The translations under genes were made by a program, and so were the position numbers. The notes below the pieces were generated by a model, which saw nothing but the letters and a program-made list of their open reading frames with translations, had not been told where the DNA came from and ran no database searches. Shown here piece by piece: positions 8,687 through 21,202 of a stretch of DNA of 64,000 nucleotides. Numbering within the stretch: position 1 is the first letter of the stretch; the number at the start of each line of letters is the position of its first letter. This DNA is from Hyphomicrobiales bacterium (lineage in GTDB: Bacteria > Pseudomonadota > Alphaproteobacteria > Rhizobiales > Rhizobiaceae), in contig QEVK01000003.1 of assembly GCA_003577315.1 (NCBI GenBank), positions 62,001-126,000 of the forward strand, read 5' to 3'.

Positions 8687-9511
8687 ATGACGCCATCCAA
8701 GGACATTTCGCGCCTGATCGAGATCATGGCCGCGCTGCGCGATCCCGACACCGGCTGCCCGTGGGACGTTGAGCAGGATTTCTCCACCATCGCGCCCTAC
8801 ACGATCGAGGAAGCCTATGAGGTGGCCGACGCCATCCAGCGCGGCGACCGGGACGATTTGCGCGAGGAGCTTGGCGACCTGCTGCTCCAGGTCGTCTACC
8901 ACGCCCGCATGGCCGAGGAGGAAGGCAGCTTCGCCTTCCCCGACGTGGTTGAGGCGGTCACGAGGAAGATGATCCGCCGCCACCCGCATGTCTTCGGAGA
9001 CGAGGCGGCGCGCTCGGCAGGCATGGCAAAAGGCATGTGGGAGAAGATAAAGGCTGAGGAGAAGGCCGAGCGGCGCGCGGCCCGCCTCGCGCGCGGGCTC
9101 GACGCGGAAGACCACGGCGCGGGCTTCCTCGACGGCGTGCCGCTGGCGCATCCGGCGCTGACGCGGGCGCTGAAGCTTCAGGAGAAGGCGGCGCGCGTCG
9201 GCTTCGACTGGAAGGAGGCCCGGCCCATCCTCGACAAGATCGGGGAGGAGATCGCCGAGTTGCGGCAGGCGCTCGACCACGGCGACACCGACGAGGTCGC
9301 CGGCGAGTTCGGCGACGTCTTGTTCGCGCTGGTCAATTTCGGCCGCCACCTCAGGCTCGACGCCGAGGATGCGCTGCGGCGGACCAACGACAAGTTCCGC
9401 CGCCGCTTCCACTTCGTCGAGGCCGCGCTGAAGCAGCAAGGCCGCGCGCTCGGCAGCGCCACGCTCGACGAGATGGAGGCGTTGTGGCAGCAGGCCAAGG
9501 CGGCGGAATAG
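8687..9511 (+). CDS. mazG: Nucleoside triphosphate pyrophosphohydrolase MazG
   Basis: Hydrolyses NTPs to NMP and pyrophosphate, cleaning the nucleotide pool and in enterobacteria modulating ppGpp. The 274-residue product has two MazG domains. The first has CPWDVEQDFSTIAPYTIEEAYEV with EELGDLLLQVVYHA; the second has VGFDWKEA and EEIAELRQAL with EFGDVLFALVNFGRHL. Both carry the EExxE...ExxD metal-binding pattern. The start is only four bases after the T run of the gcdH terminator; its best ribosome-binding site (GAGAGG, 11 bases upstream) lies inside the terminator stem. It converges with hflX, stop to stop, with a 30-base gap. Confidence 0.94.
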   Translation: MTPSKDISRLIEIMAALRDPDTGCPWDVEQDFSTIAPYTIEEAYEVADAIQRGDRDDLREELGDLLLQVVYHARMAEEEGSFAFPDVVEAVTRKMIRRHPHVFGDEAARSAGMAKGMWEKIKAEEKAERRAARLARGLDAEDHGAGFLDGVPLAHPALTRALKLQEKAARVGFDWKEARPILDKIGEEIAELRQALDHGDTDEVAGEFGDVLFALVNFGRHLRLDAEDALRRTNDKFRRRFHFVEAALKQQGRALGSATLDEMEALWQQAKAAE

Positions 9512-9541
9512 CGCGGCAAGGACGGCGCGGGCGCTGCCGTG

Positions 9542-10927
9542 CTATTGCGCCGCCTTCATGAAGCGCGAGCCGATCTCGCGCCGCACCGCCTCGGTCACGC
9601 GCACGCTCAGGTCGATGCCGCCGTCGTTGCGGTCCCTGCGCGCCAGAACCTCGCCGTTGCGATAGAGCCAGTCGACCTCGCCGGCCTGCTCGGGCGGCAG
9701 CCGCACCGTGACCGTGGAGAGGCTGCCGGCGATGCGCTCCTCGACCAGCGCCGCCAGCCGGTCCACGCCCTCGCCGGTCGCGGCCGAGATCGCCACCGGC
9801 GGCTGCGTGCCCGAGCCCAGCAGCCTGTCGCGGTCGGCGGCGTCGATGAGGTCGACCTTGTTCCACACCTCGATCACGCGGCGCTCGTCATGCGCGTCGA
9901 CGCCGAGGTCGCGCAGGATCTGCGCCACGTCGTCGGCCTGCGCCGCGGTGTCGGGGTCGGAGATGTCGCGCAGGTGGATGACGAGATCGGCCTCCACCAC
10001 CTCCTCCAGCGTGGCGCGGAAGGCGGCGACGAGATGGGTGGGCAGGTCGGAGATGAAGCCGACGGTGTCGGACAGGATGACGAGGGTGCCGTGCGGCAGG
10101 CGCACGCGCCGCAGCGTCGGGTCTAGCGTGGCGAACAGCATGTCCTGCGCCAGCACGCCCGCGCCTGTCATGCGGTTGAACAGCGTGGACTTGCCGGCAT
10201 TGGTGTAGCCGACGATGGCGACGATGGGATATGGCACCTTGCGGCGCTTGGCGCGGTGCAGGTCGCGCGTGCGCCGCACCGTCTCCAGCTCGCGCTTCAG
10301 CCGGACGATCTTGTCCTGGAGGATGCGCCGGTCGGCCTCGATCTGGGTTTCGCCGGGGCCGCCGAGGAAGCCCGCGCCGCCGCGCTGACGCTCGAGGTGG
10401 GTCCAGCTCCTGACCAGGCGGCCGCGCTGGTATTCCAGATGCGCCAGCTCGACCTGAAGCGCGCCCTCGCGGGTGCGGGCGCGGCGGCCGAAGATCTCCA
10501 GGATGATGCCGGTGCGGTCGAGCACCTTGGCGGAAAGCGCCTTTTCGAGGTTGCGCTGCTGAACCGGCGTCAGCGGATGGTCGACGAAGACCAGCTCGAC
10601 CTCGCGCTCCCTGACGATGGCCGCCAGCTCGTCGAGCTTGCCGGTGCCCAGAAGCGTGGCCGGGCGCGGATCGGCCACCGTGACGATCTCGGCATGGACG
10701 GCATCGAGGTCGATGGCCGAGGCGAGGCCGACGGCCTCGTCGAGCCTTGCCTGCGGCGAGCGCGTCATGCGCGGGCGCGCATCGTCGGCGCCGGCGCGCG
10801 GCTGGCGCGTCAGCACCGGCACGACGATTGCCGCGCGCGCCGTCGTGCCGCCGTTAGCGGGCGCGGCTTCCGCCTCCGCCCGTTCGGAGCGGCGCGAAGC
10901 GTCCCCTGCCCGCGTGGATCGGGTCAA
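9542..10927 (-). CDS. hflX: Ribosome-associated GTPase HflX
   Basis: GTPase that binds the 50S subunit and splits stalled or stressed ribosomes. The 461-residue product has the HflX N-terminal domain ([44 protein letters not shown]), the linker [17 protein letters not shown] that marks the family, then a G domain with G1 [10 protein letters not shown]3 DTVGF and G4 NKVD. The first 50 or so residues are basic and low in conservation. Start is TTG at 10927, 14 bases after the hfq stop, with GGGGA eight bases upstream; no closer ATG fits the conserved N-terminus. The hfq-hflX pair is a classic operon. Confidence 0.93.
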   Translation of the reverse strand: MTRSTRAGDASRRSERAEAEAAPANGGTTARAAIVVPVLTRQPRAGADDARPRMTRSPQARLDEAVGLASAIDLDAVHAEIVTVADPRPATLLGTGKLDELAAIVREREVELVFVDHPLTPVQQRNLEKALSAKVLDRTGIILEIFGRRARTREGALQVELAHLEYQRGRLVRSWTHLERQRGGAGFLGGPGETQIEADRRILQDKIVRLKRELETVRRTRDLHRAKRRKVPYPIVAIVGYTNAGKSTLFNRMTGAGVLAQDMLFATLDPTLRRVRLPHGTLVILSDTVGFISDLPTHLVAAFRATLEEVVEADLVIHLRDISDPDTAAQADDVAQILRDLGVDAHDERRVIEVWNKVDLIDAADRDRLLGSGTQPPVAISAATGEGVDRLAALVEERIAGSLSTVTVRLPPEQAGEVDWLYRNGEVLARRDRNDGGIDLSVRVTEAVRREIGSRFMKAAQ

Positions 10928-10941
10928 TCAGGCGTCCCCAA

Positions 10942-11184
10942 CTAGGCGTCCTTGTCGTCGGCGTCGAAAAGCTGGACCGGCTGGCTCGGCATGATGGTGG
11001 AGATCGCGTGCTTGTAGACGAGCTGCGAGTGGCCGTCGCGACGCAGGAGCACGCAGAAATTGTCGAACGACGTCACGACGCCGGTGAGCTTGACGCCGTT
11101 GACGAGGAAGATCGTCAGCGGGTTCTTGCTCTTGCGAACCGAGTTCAGGAACACGTCCTGCAGGTTTTGCGTCCGTTCCGCCAT
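10942..11184 (-). CDS. hfq: RNA chaperone Hfq
   Basis: Sm-like hexameric protein that pairs small RNAs with mRNAs. The 80-residue length is normal for alphaproteobacteria. The Sm1 motif ([31 protein letters not shown]) and Sm2 motif ([12 protein letters not shown]) are intact, including the YKHA proximal RNA-binding loop. The short acidic tail ends DADDKDA. It precedes hflX with a 14-base gap. A candidate sigma-70-type promoter lies at 11222-11251. Confidence 0.97.
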   Translation of the reverse strand: MAERTQNLQDVFLNSVRKSKNPLTIFLVNGVKLTGVVTSFDNFCVLLRRDGHSQLVYKHAISTIMPSQPVQLFDADDKDA

Positions 11185-11221
11185 TTTTCTTGTCTTTCGC
11201 CGATCCCAACGGTGTGCGGTT

Positions 11222-11251
11222 AATAGCGCCTATTTGGCCCTGCCCTGTCAA
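11222..11251 (-). promoter_or_regulatory. Candidate housekeeping promoter of hfq
   Basis: On the minus strand a perfect TTGACA (11251-11246) is followed after 18 bases by GCTATT (11227-11222). This would place the start of transcription about 30 bases upstream of the hfq start codon. The -35 box is ideal and the -10 box is fair. Confidence 0.5.
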
Positions 11252-11316
11252 GCGCAGGCGATGCGCCCGCCTGACGCAGGCGCACGAGTCGCCCGGCCCG
11301 TACATGGTCGCGGTTA

Positions 11317-12180
11317 TCAGGCCGGCGTCTTTTCCGCAACGTCAAAAAACGCCCGCCGCAGGGAAAGGGCGACTTCGCCGGGCCGCCCGTCGCCGATCGC
11401 GCGGCCGTCGATGGCGACGACGGGCGTGACCACGGTGGTGGCGGCCGAGATGAAGGCCTCGCTTGCGGCCATGGCCTCATCGACCGTGAAGCCGCGCTCC
11501 TCGACGGCAAGGCCGAGCCTTTGCGCCACGTCCATGGCGGTGGCGCGGGTGACGCCGCGCAGGATGCCGAACTCGGCCGGACGGGTGACGAGGCGCCGGT
11601 CGCGCGTGACGATCCAGGCGTTGGTCGCCGCGCCTTCGGTGACCATGCCTTGCGCGTCCACGAACCATGCCTCGGCCGCGCCGGCCTCCTTCGCCTGCTG
11701 GCGGGCGAGCACGTTGGGCAGCAGGCCGATGGTCTTGATGTCGACGCGCGCCCAGCGGTTTTCCGGCACGGTGACGACCCTGACGCCCTCGGCCGCGCGC
11801 CGCTCCAGAAGCGCCCTGTCGGTGCGCTTGGCCGTGACCACCAGCGAGGGGCGCGTGCCGGCGGGCGGGAAGACGTGATCGCGGGGTGCCGCGCCGCGCG
11901 TGACTTGCAGATAGACCAGCCCGTCGGCCACGCGGTTGCGGCGCACCACCTCGGCGATCACCCGTTGCAGCGCCCGGCGCGTCATCGGCCAGGCGATGCG
12001 CAGCTCCGACAGCGAGCGGTCGAGCCGGTCGAGATGGCGCGTCATGTCGACGATGTTGCCGCGGGCGATCTCGCAGACCTCGTAGACGCCGTCGGCGAAC
12101 TGGTAGCCGCGATCCTCGATATGCACGCCTGCGCGCGCGTGCGGCAGGTAGCGCCCGTTGACATAGGCGATGCGCGGCAT
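11317..12180 (-). CDS. dat: D-amino acid aminotransferase (class IV PLP)
   Basis: PLP enzyme of fold type IV that transaminates D-alanine and D-glutamate, feeding D-amino acids to the cell wall or breaking them down. The 287-residue product has EDRGYQFADGVYEV near the N-terminus, the PLP lysine at about Lys149 (RVDIKTIGLLPN), the phosphate-binding EGAATNAWIV, and FISAATTVVTPV near the end. Branched-chain aminotransferases share the fold, but the short length and RGAAPRDHVFP favour the D-amino-acid type. It lies between trkA and hfq on the same strand. Start ATG is well defined by MPRIAYVNG, where homology begins. Confidence 0.88.
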   Translation of the reverse strand: MPRIAYVNGRYLPHARAGVHIEDRGYQFADGVYEVCEIARGNIVDMTRHLDRLDRSLSELRIAWPMTRRALQRVIAEVVRRNRVADGLVYLQVTRGAAPRDHVFPPAGTRPSLVVTAKRTDRALLERRAAEGVRVVTVPENRWARVDIKTIGLLPNVLARQQAKEAGAAEAWFVDAQGMVTEGAATNAWIVTRDRRLVTRPAEFGILRGVTRATAMDVAQRLGLAVEERGFTVDEAMAASEAFISAATTVVTPVVAIDGRAIGDGRPGEVALSLRRAFFDVAEKTPA

Positions 12181-12249
12181 GGTTCCCTCTCGTCGGTGCG
12201 GCGGCGCGATCCGCGCATGCAGGCGGCATGGCGGCGCGTCAAGGGAAAG

Positions 12250-13626
12250 TCAAAAGAATTCGAGGCTGACCCTGAACATCTGCTCGACCTGGCGCACCAC
12301 GTCGGGCTTGGCGAAGATCACCACCCGGTCCTTCGGCCTGATGGCGAGCGAGCCGCTGGGCTTCAGGACCGCCCCGCCCCGCAGGATCGCGCCGAAGCGC
12401 ATGCCCTCGGGCAGCTCCAGCTCGCGCAGCGGCTGGCCGACCAGCGGCGAGGTCTCCAGCGCCTCGGCCTCGATCACCTCGGCCGCGCCCTGCTGCACGG
12501 AGTGGACGGCGCGGATGCGCCCGCGCCGCACGTGCTGGAGGATGCGCGAGATCGTCACCGCGCGCGGATTCACGAAGGCGTCGATGCCGAGCATGTCGGT
12601 GAAGTCGTGATAGGCGGGGTTGTTGAGCAGCGCCATGTTGGCCTTGCAGCCGAGCCGCTTGGCCATGACGCCGGACAGGATGTTGACCTGGTCGTCGTTG
12701 GTCAGCGCGATCATCAGGTCGGCCTCGTCCACGCCGGCCTCGAGCAGCAGCTTCTGGTCGAGCGCGCTGCCCTGGAGCACGACGGTCCGGTTGAGCTCGT
12801 CGGCGGCCGCGACGGCGCGTTCCGGCCCCGCCTCGATGATCTTGACGCGCGTGCGGCCCTTGCGGTTCTCGATGGTGCGCGCGACGTAGAGGCCGATATT
12901 GCCGCCGCCGGCGATGACGATGCGGGTGGCCTCCTGCTCGTCGTGGCCGAACAGGCCGAGCGTGCGCCGCACATGGTCCCTGGCCGCCACCACATAGGCG
13001 AGGTCGCCGGCCAGCAACTGGTCGGCCGAGCGCGGCACGAACAGCCGCCCGCCCCGCGACACGCCGACCACGGTGGCGTTCAGGTCCGGGAACAGCTCGG
13101 TTAGCTGGTTGAGCGGCGTGTCGACGATCGGGCACTCCTCCATGCACTCGATGGCGACCATGGCGATCCTGCCGTCGCCGAAGGCGACGATGTCGGCCGC
13201 ACCCGGCATGGCGATGCGCTTGAGCACCATCTCGCCGACCTCCAGCTCGGGCGAGATGATGACGTCGATGGGCATGTGGTCGCGCGAGAACAGGTCCATG
13301 TAGTCGGCGCGCAGGTAGGACTGCGAGCGGATGCGCGCGATCCTGGTCGGCACGCTGAACAGCGAGTGCGCCACCTGGCAGGCGACCATGTTGACCTCGT
13401 CGTGCAGCGTCACCGCGATGATCATGTCGGCCTGCTCGGCGCCCGCCGCCTCCAGCACGTCGGGGTGGGAGCCGTGGCCGACGAAGCCGCGCACGTCGAG
13501 CGTGTCGCGCACGTTGCGGATGAGATCCGGCGACACGTCGATGACGCAGACGTCGTTCTTCTCCGAGGCGAGCTTCTCGGCGATGCCGTAGCCGACCTGC
13601 CCGGCCCCGCAGATGATGACGCGCAT
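12250..13626 (-). CDS. trkA: Trk system potassium transporter subunit TrkA
   Basis: Cytoplasmic, NAD(H)-binding gating subunit of the Trk K+ uptake channel. The 458 residues form two RCK repeats: the first begins MRVIICGAGQVGYGIAEKL, and the second begins at about residue 230 with RIVIAGGGNIGLYVARTIE, both being Rossmann GxGxxG sites, each followed by a TrkA-C domain (FVPRSADQLLAGDLAYVV and SGSLAIRPKDRVVIFAKPD). The channel subunit TrkH is not in the window. It sits directly downstream of ntrX, separated by a palindromic repeat, as in other rhizobia, where ntrYX and trkA are neighbours. Confidence 0.95.
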   Translation of the reverse strand: MRVIICGAGQVGYGIAEKLASEKNDVCVIDVSPDLIRNVRDTLDVRGFVGHGSHPDVLEAAGAEQADMIIAVTLHDEVNMVACQVAHSLFSVPTRIARIRSQSYLRADYMDLFSRDHMPIDVIISPELEVGEMVLKRIAMPGAADIVAFGDGRIAMVAIECMEECPIVDTPLNQLTELFPDLNATVVGVSRGGRLFVPRSADQLLAGDLAYVVAARDHVRRTLGLFGHDEQEATRIVIAGGGNIGLYVARTIENRKGRTRVKIIEAGPERAVAAADELNRTVVLQGSALDQKLLLEAGVDEADLMIALTNDDQVNILSGVMAKRLGCKANMALLNNPAYHDFTDMLGIDAFVNPRAVTISRILQHVRRGRIRAVHSVQQGAAEVIEAEALETSPLVGQPLRELELPEGMRFGAILRGGAVLKPSGSLAIRPKDRVVIFAKPDVVRQVEQMFRVSLEFF

Positions 13627-13648
13627 GGCCCGTTCCTTTATTCTTTCC

Positions 13649-13693
13649 GCAATTCCGGACGGAAAACTGCTTCACACTTTTCCTGGAATTGCT

Positions 13694-13696
<3 letters not shown>
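13649..13696. repeat. RIME-like palindrome between ntrX and trkA
   Basis: GCAATTCC (13649-13656) is inverted as GGAATTGC (13685-13692), and inside it GGAAAA (13661-13666) is inverted as TTTTCC (13678-13683), so the whole can fold as one hairpin. CACACTTTTCCTGGAATTGC at its right end recurs exactly upstream of the putA stop at about 44947-44966. Read on the minus strand, the edge TAGAGCAATTCC supplies the ntrX stop codon. Confidence 0.72.
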
Positions 13697-15044
<1,348 letters not shown>

Positions 15045-15055
<11 letters not shown>

Positions 15056-17327
15056 TTTCTGCCTTCTCAGTCTTGCCCTGGCCCGCGCCGCCGGGCCTTG
15101 CGCCCGGCAGCACGATGCGGATCATGGCCCCCCGTCCGCCGTGGAAATCGGCCGGCGCGTCGTGCAGCTCCAGCCGGCCACCATGGTCCTCGACGATCTT
15201 CTTGACGATCGCAAGCCCGAGCCCGGTGCCCTTCTCGCGGGTCGTCGTGTAGGGCTCGAGCAGCCGCTGCCTGTTCTCGCGCGGCAGGCCCTTGCCGTTG
15301 TCGATCACGTCGACGACGATGTCGCGCCCGGCACGCCCGGCGCGGATCAGGATCGCGCCCTTCTCGCCGCTCTCGCGCTCGGCCGCCTCGATGGCCTCGG
15401 CCGCGTTCTTGATGAGGTTGCCGAACGCCTGCGACAAGAGCCGGGCGTCGAAGGTGCCGGTGAGCGGCTCTGCGCCGAAATCGCGCGCAAACGCGATGTC
15501 GGCGCGGCTGACCTCGACCAGGAACGAGGCCTCGCGCAGCGGCTCGCGCAGGTCGATCGTCTGCATGTCGGGCTTGGGCATGCGCGCGAAGGCGGAGAAC
15601 TCGTCGACCATGCGGCCGATGTCGCCGACCTGGCGGATGATGGTCTGCGTGCACTGGTCGAAAACCTCGCGGTCCTCGGTGATGGCGGCGCCGAAGCGGC
15701 GGCGGATGCGCTCGGCCGAAAGCTGGATCGGGGTCAGCGGGTTCTTGATCTCGTGGGCGATGCGCCGCGCCACGTCCGCCCAGGCCGAGGAGCGCTGCGC
15801 CGCGACGAGGTCGGTGATGTCGTCCACCGTGACGACGTAGGAGGCCGCGCCGTCCGACCCGCCGCCTTCCTCCAGCGTCACCTGCACGTCGAAGGTGCGC
15901 TCCGAGCCGCCGCGGAAGAAGGTGACCTGCTCGCGATGGGCGGCGCGGCCGGATCCGCGCGCGATCTCGAAGACGCGGCCGATATGCGGCAGCATCTCGG
16001 AAAGCCGGCGGCCGAGCGCGGCTTCGGAGCGGATCGACAGCATCCGCTCGGCCGAGCGGTTGACGATGGAGATGACGCCGTCGCGGTCGACGCCGATGAC
16101 GCCGGCGGTGACGCCGGCAAGCACGGCCTCGGAGAAGCGGCGACGCTCGTCGATCAGGTCCTTGGCGCCGAGCAGCTCGTTGCGCTGCGACTTCAGCTGA
16201 AGGATCATCTTGTTGAAGGTGTCGCCGAGCGAGCCGACGTCGCCGTCGGAGGCGCGCACCGGCACGGCGACCTCGAGATTGCCGGTCGCGACCTCGTCGG
16301 CCGCGCCGATCAGCTGGCGGATCGGCCGCACCAGCCGGTCGGCGAGCGCGATGCCGGTCCAGATCGCCGACAGCACCACGATCAGCGTCACGCCGAGATA
16401 GGCGAGCGCGAAGGCGACCTGCGTGGTCAGCCGGTTGCTCTCGAGCGCGCGGTACTCCTCGGTGTTGGCGCGCACGATCTGGCGCGCCTTGATGACCTCG
16501 GGATCGACCGAGCGGATGGTGTAGAGATAGGCGTCATCGATCTCGTGCAGCTTGACGATGGCGCCGATGATGTTGCGCACGCGCGGCTCGATCAGCACCG
16601 GCAGGCCGTCGCCGGCCGTGCGCACGGCCTCGATGGGCGGGGCGGGCATCGGAAAGTCGGCCTGCGTCTCGGCCTGCATGATGAACGAGCCGTCGGCGCG
16701 GATCAGCGCGGCGTGGTCGAGGCCGCGGCCGGTGACGTGCTGGCTCATGCGGGTGCGGAAGCCGGTGCGGTCGAGGCCGTAGAGCGTGCGGTTGGCGTCG
16801 AGGTCGTAGGCCATCGACAGCGTCGTGTCCTGCAGGTTGCGGGCGTTCTCGTTGACGTAGGCTTCCGCGATCGACAGCGACGAGTTGATGATGACCTTGG
16901 TGCGGATCTCGAACCAGCGGTCGAGGCCGATGTCGAGCGTGACCGAGGCGATGACGGCGACCATCAGCGCCGGGATCGCCGCCACCAGCGAGAACAGCGC
17001 CACGATGCGCACGTGGAGCCGCGAGGCCGCCTTGCCGCGCCGCCGGGCCATGACGATGCGGTGGACCTCGCGCGAGATCAGCGCGACCAGAAGCAGGATG
17101 AAGGCGAGGTTGATGCCGATCAGCGCCAGCGTGGTGTCGTAGTCGGGGTCGAGGGGCGTGAGGCCGAGCAGCACCGCGAAGGAAGCGCCCGCCGTCACCA
17201 GCGCGCCGACGATGGCGGCAATGCCCGGCAACGCCAGAAGCCGCCGCCCCTCGCCCGCCTGCATCGCCTCCGTCGGCGGCTGTTCGCTCATCGCCTGTTC
17301 GGTCATCGCAGGCGTCTGCAACGTCAT
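15045..17327 (-). CDS. ntrY: Membrane sensor histidine kinase NtrY
   Basis: Sensor kinase that phosphorylates NtrX. The product of about 760 residues has membrane helices near the N-terminus (GIAAIVGALVTAGASFAVLL, LALIGINLAFILLLVALI, IVALFSLVAAIPALMVAVIA), a periplasmic sensor loop, another helix at LGVTLIVVLSAIWTGIAL, then HAMP, a PAS domain (VLAGVTAGVIGVDRDG), the phospho-acceptor H box [14 protein letters not shown], and an ATPase domain with N (NLIKNAAEAI), G1 (DNGKGLP) and G2 (GTGLGLAIVKKI) boxes. Several in-frame ATGs exist (17372, 17327, 17306); 17327 has the best upstream purines. It ends inside the ntrX start. Confidence 0.93.
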
Positions 17328-17432
17328 CGCTCGTCCGGCCCGTCCGTCATCCGTGACATCTATGCAACGCATTGTGGCGAATTTGCAACAAGCAGCTCGC
17401 AGCCGGGGGCGCGCATCGTGCCGGACAGGCGG

Positions 17433-18889
<1,457 letters not shown>

Positions 18890-18893
<4 letters not shown>

Positions 18894-20023
18894 GCCCGTT
18901 CTCCTTCCCCGCCGGTTCCGGTCGCCGCTTTCGGCTCCTTCCAGGCCGGCATCAGCACGCGGAAGGTGGCGCCGCGCGCCGACGTCTCGCACTCGATCAC
19001 CCCGCCATGCTCGCCGACGATCTTGGCCACCAGCGCCAGCCCCAGCCCCGAGCCGTTGGGCTTGGTGGTGACGAAGGGGTCGAACAGGATCGGCACGAGG
19101 TCGTCCGGCACGCCGGGGCCGTTGTCGTGGACGCAGAACTCCAGCGGCAGCGAGACGCGGTCCTGCGTACCCGGCACCGACAGGCGCATGCCCGGCCGGA
19201 ACGCCGTCGACAGCACGATCTCGCCGCCCGATCTGCCGGCGACCGCCTCTGCCGCGTTCTTGACGAGGTTCAGGAACACCTGGACGAGCTGGTCGCGGTT
19301 GGCGTGAACCGGCGGCAGCGAGGGGTCGTAGTCCTCGACGATGCGGATGTCGCTGGCGAAGCCGTTCCTGGCGATCGCCTTCACGTGGTCGAGCACGACA
19401 TGGATGTTGACGGGCTGGCGCGAGATAGGCCGCTCGTCGGAGAACACCTCCATGCGGTCGACCAGCGCGACGATGCGGTCGGTCTCGTCGGTGATGAGGC
19501 GCGCCAGCGCGCGATCCTCGTCGGAGACAACGGATTCAAGCAGTTGCGCGGCGCCCCTGATGCCGGACAGCGGGTTCTTGATCTCGTGCGCCAGCATCGA
19601 TGCGAGGCCCGAGACGGAGCGCGCCGCGCCGCGATGCGTCATCTGGCGGTCGATCTTGTCGGCCATGGAGCGCTCCTGAAGGAGCACCACGACATGGCCC
19701 GGCATCTCCGCCACCGGCGCGACGTAGAGGTCGACAAGCCGCTCGCCGCCGAGCAGCGGCGAGGAGATCTCGACGCGGTATTCGTTGAAGGGCGCGCGCC
19801 GCTCGCGCACCTGATCGATCAGCGTCAGGAGCGGGCTGCCGAACGGCACGAAGCGCTCCAGCCCGTTCCTCGCCAGCACCGCGGCGCTGGAGCGGAAGAA
19901 ATCCTCGGCCTCGGCATTGGCGAAGACGATGCGCCCGTCGGGCGAGACCATGATGACGGGGTGGCGGATCGTGTCGAGCACGACGTTGGCCGGGTTGAAG
20001 CCCGCAGGGAGCGCCGTATTCAT
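18890..20023 (-). CDS. ntrB: Nitrogen sensor histidine kinase/phosphatase NtrB
   Basis: Cytosolic kinase/phosphatase that sets NtrC phosphorylation under PII control. The 377 residues have a PAS domain ([25 protein letters not shown]), the H box [20 protein letters not shown], and an ATPase domain with N box [15 protein letters not shown]1 VHDNGPGVP and G2 [18 protein letters not shown]. It has no membrane helices. It overlaps dusB at its start and ntrC at its end by four bases each, making dusB-ntrB-ntrC one translationally coupled unit, the rhizobial nifR3-ntrBC operon. Confidence 0.96.
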
Positions 20024-21036
20024 GCCGCGCTCCTCACGTCGTGGGCCGAGAAGGCCGCGCGCAGCGCCGCGATGACGGCGGCCGGCTCGGTGGAGGTCAT
20101 CGCCGCCCGGCGCAACCCGACGGGCGTTCCCGGCGCGTGGCGGTCGAGATACCAGCCCAGATGCTTGCGCGCATGGCGCAGCCCCTGCTCGATGCCGTAA
20201 AAGATCAGCATATCCTCGTAATGTTCTGTCACATAATCGGAAATCCCACCCGATTGTATGGGAGCCACGGTTGTCGCGCCGCCTGCGGCCTCGGCCGCGA
20301 TCCGTCCCGCAAGCCAGGGCGCGCCGTAGTGGCCGCGCCCGATCATCACCGCGTCCGCGCCGGACTGATCGAGCATGGCGAGCGCATCGGCGAGGCTTTC
20401 CGCGTCGCCGTTGGCGACGACGGGGACGGACACCGCGTCCTTGACCGCGCGGATGGCGCGCCAGTCGGCACGGCCGTTGTAGAGCTGGCAGCGCGTGCGC
20501 CCGTGGACCGTGACCATGGCGACGCCGGCCGCTTCGGCGCGCCGCGCAATGTCGGGGGCGTTGAGGCTGTCATGGTCCCAGCCGAGCCGCATCTTGACCG
20601 TGACCGGCACCGGCACGGCCGCGACGACCGCCTCGATCAGGGAAAGGGCATGGTCGGGATCGCGCATCAGCGCCGAGCCGCAATAGCCGCCCGTCACCTT
20701 CTTTGCCGGGCAGCCCATGTTGATGTCGATGATGTCCGCCCCCTCGCCCGCGGCGATGCGCGCGCCCTCGGCCATCCACTGCGCCTCGCGGCCGGCAAGC
20801 TGGACGACATGCACCGGCACGTCAGGCCTGCGGATGCGCAGGGTCGAATTGCGCCGGCCCCTGGCCAGCTCGCCGCTCGCCACCATCTCGGAGACGACCA
20901 GCCCCGCGCCATGCGCCACCGCCCTTGCGCGGTACGGCTCGTCCGTGACGCCCGACATCGGCGCAAGGAAGACGCGGTTGGCGATCTCGACCCCGCCGAG
21001 GCGAAGCGGCGTGGTGAGGCGGGCGGCAGCGTTCAT
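20020..21036 (-). CDS. dusB: tRNA-dihydrouridine synthase DusB (NifR3)
   Basis: FMN enzyme that reduces uridine to dihydrouridine in tRNA. The 338 residues form a TIM barrel beginning [18 protein letters not shown], with the family motif [24 protein letters not shown] containing the catalytic Cys, substrate motif [15 protein letters not shown], and phosphate/FMN site VVANGDAES with [14 protein letters not shown]. The start is ATG 21036; a TTG at 21042 would add two residues. It leads the ntrB-ntrC operon and overlaps ntrB by four bases. The 166-base region shared with divergent ispDF must contain promoters for both. Confidence 0.94.
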   Translation of the reverse strand: MNAAARLTTPLRLGGVEIANRVFLAPMSGVTDEPYRARAVAHGAGLVVSEMVASGELARGRRNSTLRIRRPDVPVHVVQLAGREAQWMAEGARIAAGEGADIIDINMGCPAKKVTGGYCGSALMRDPDHALSLIEAVVAAVPVPVTVKMRLGWDHDSLNAPDIARRAEAAGVAMVTVHGRTRCQLYNGRADWRAIRAVKDAVSVPVVANGDAESLADALAMLDQSGADAVMIGRGHYGAPWLAGRIAAEAAGGATTVAPIQSGGISDYVTEHYEDMLIFYGIEQGLRHARKHLGWYLDRHAPGTPVGLRRAAMTSTEPAAVIAALRAAFSAHDVRSAA

Positions 21037-21202
21037 GCACAAAAACCATGCAAAAGATTTCGATGCCTATTCGGTAGACAGATTTTTGCCGTTGTGCAAC
21101 TGCGAAATGACGAGCCGCGGCGGCCGGGCGCGAATTGCGCTGGCCAAGCAGGCGGCGGCTGACTAAGCCTTGGCGGGTTCGGGAACGGGAGCCGGCGAGA
21201 GC

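Noticed and set aside
9510-9542. A hairpin between mazG and hflX as a bidirectional terminator.
   Set aside because: AGCGCGGCA and TGCCGTGCT pair with a wobble, but there is no T run on either side, so the evidence is too weak.
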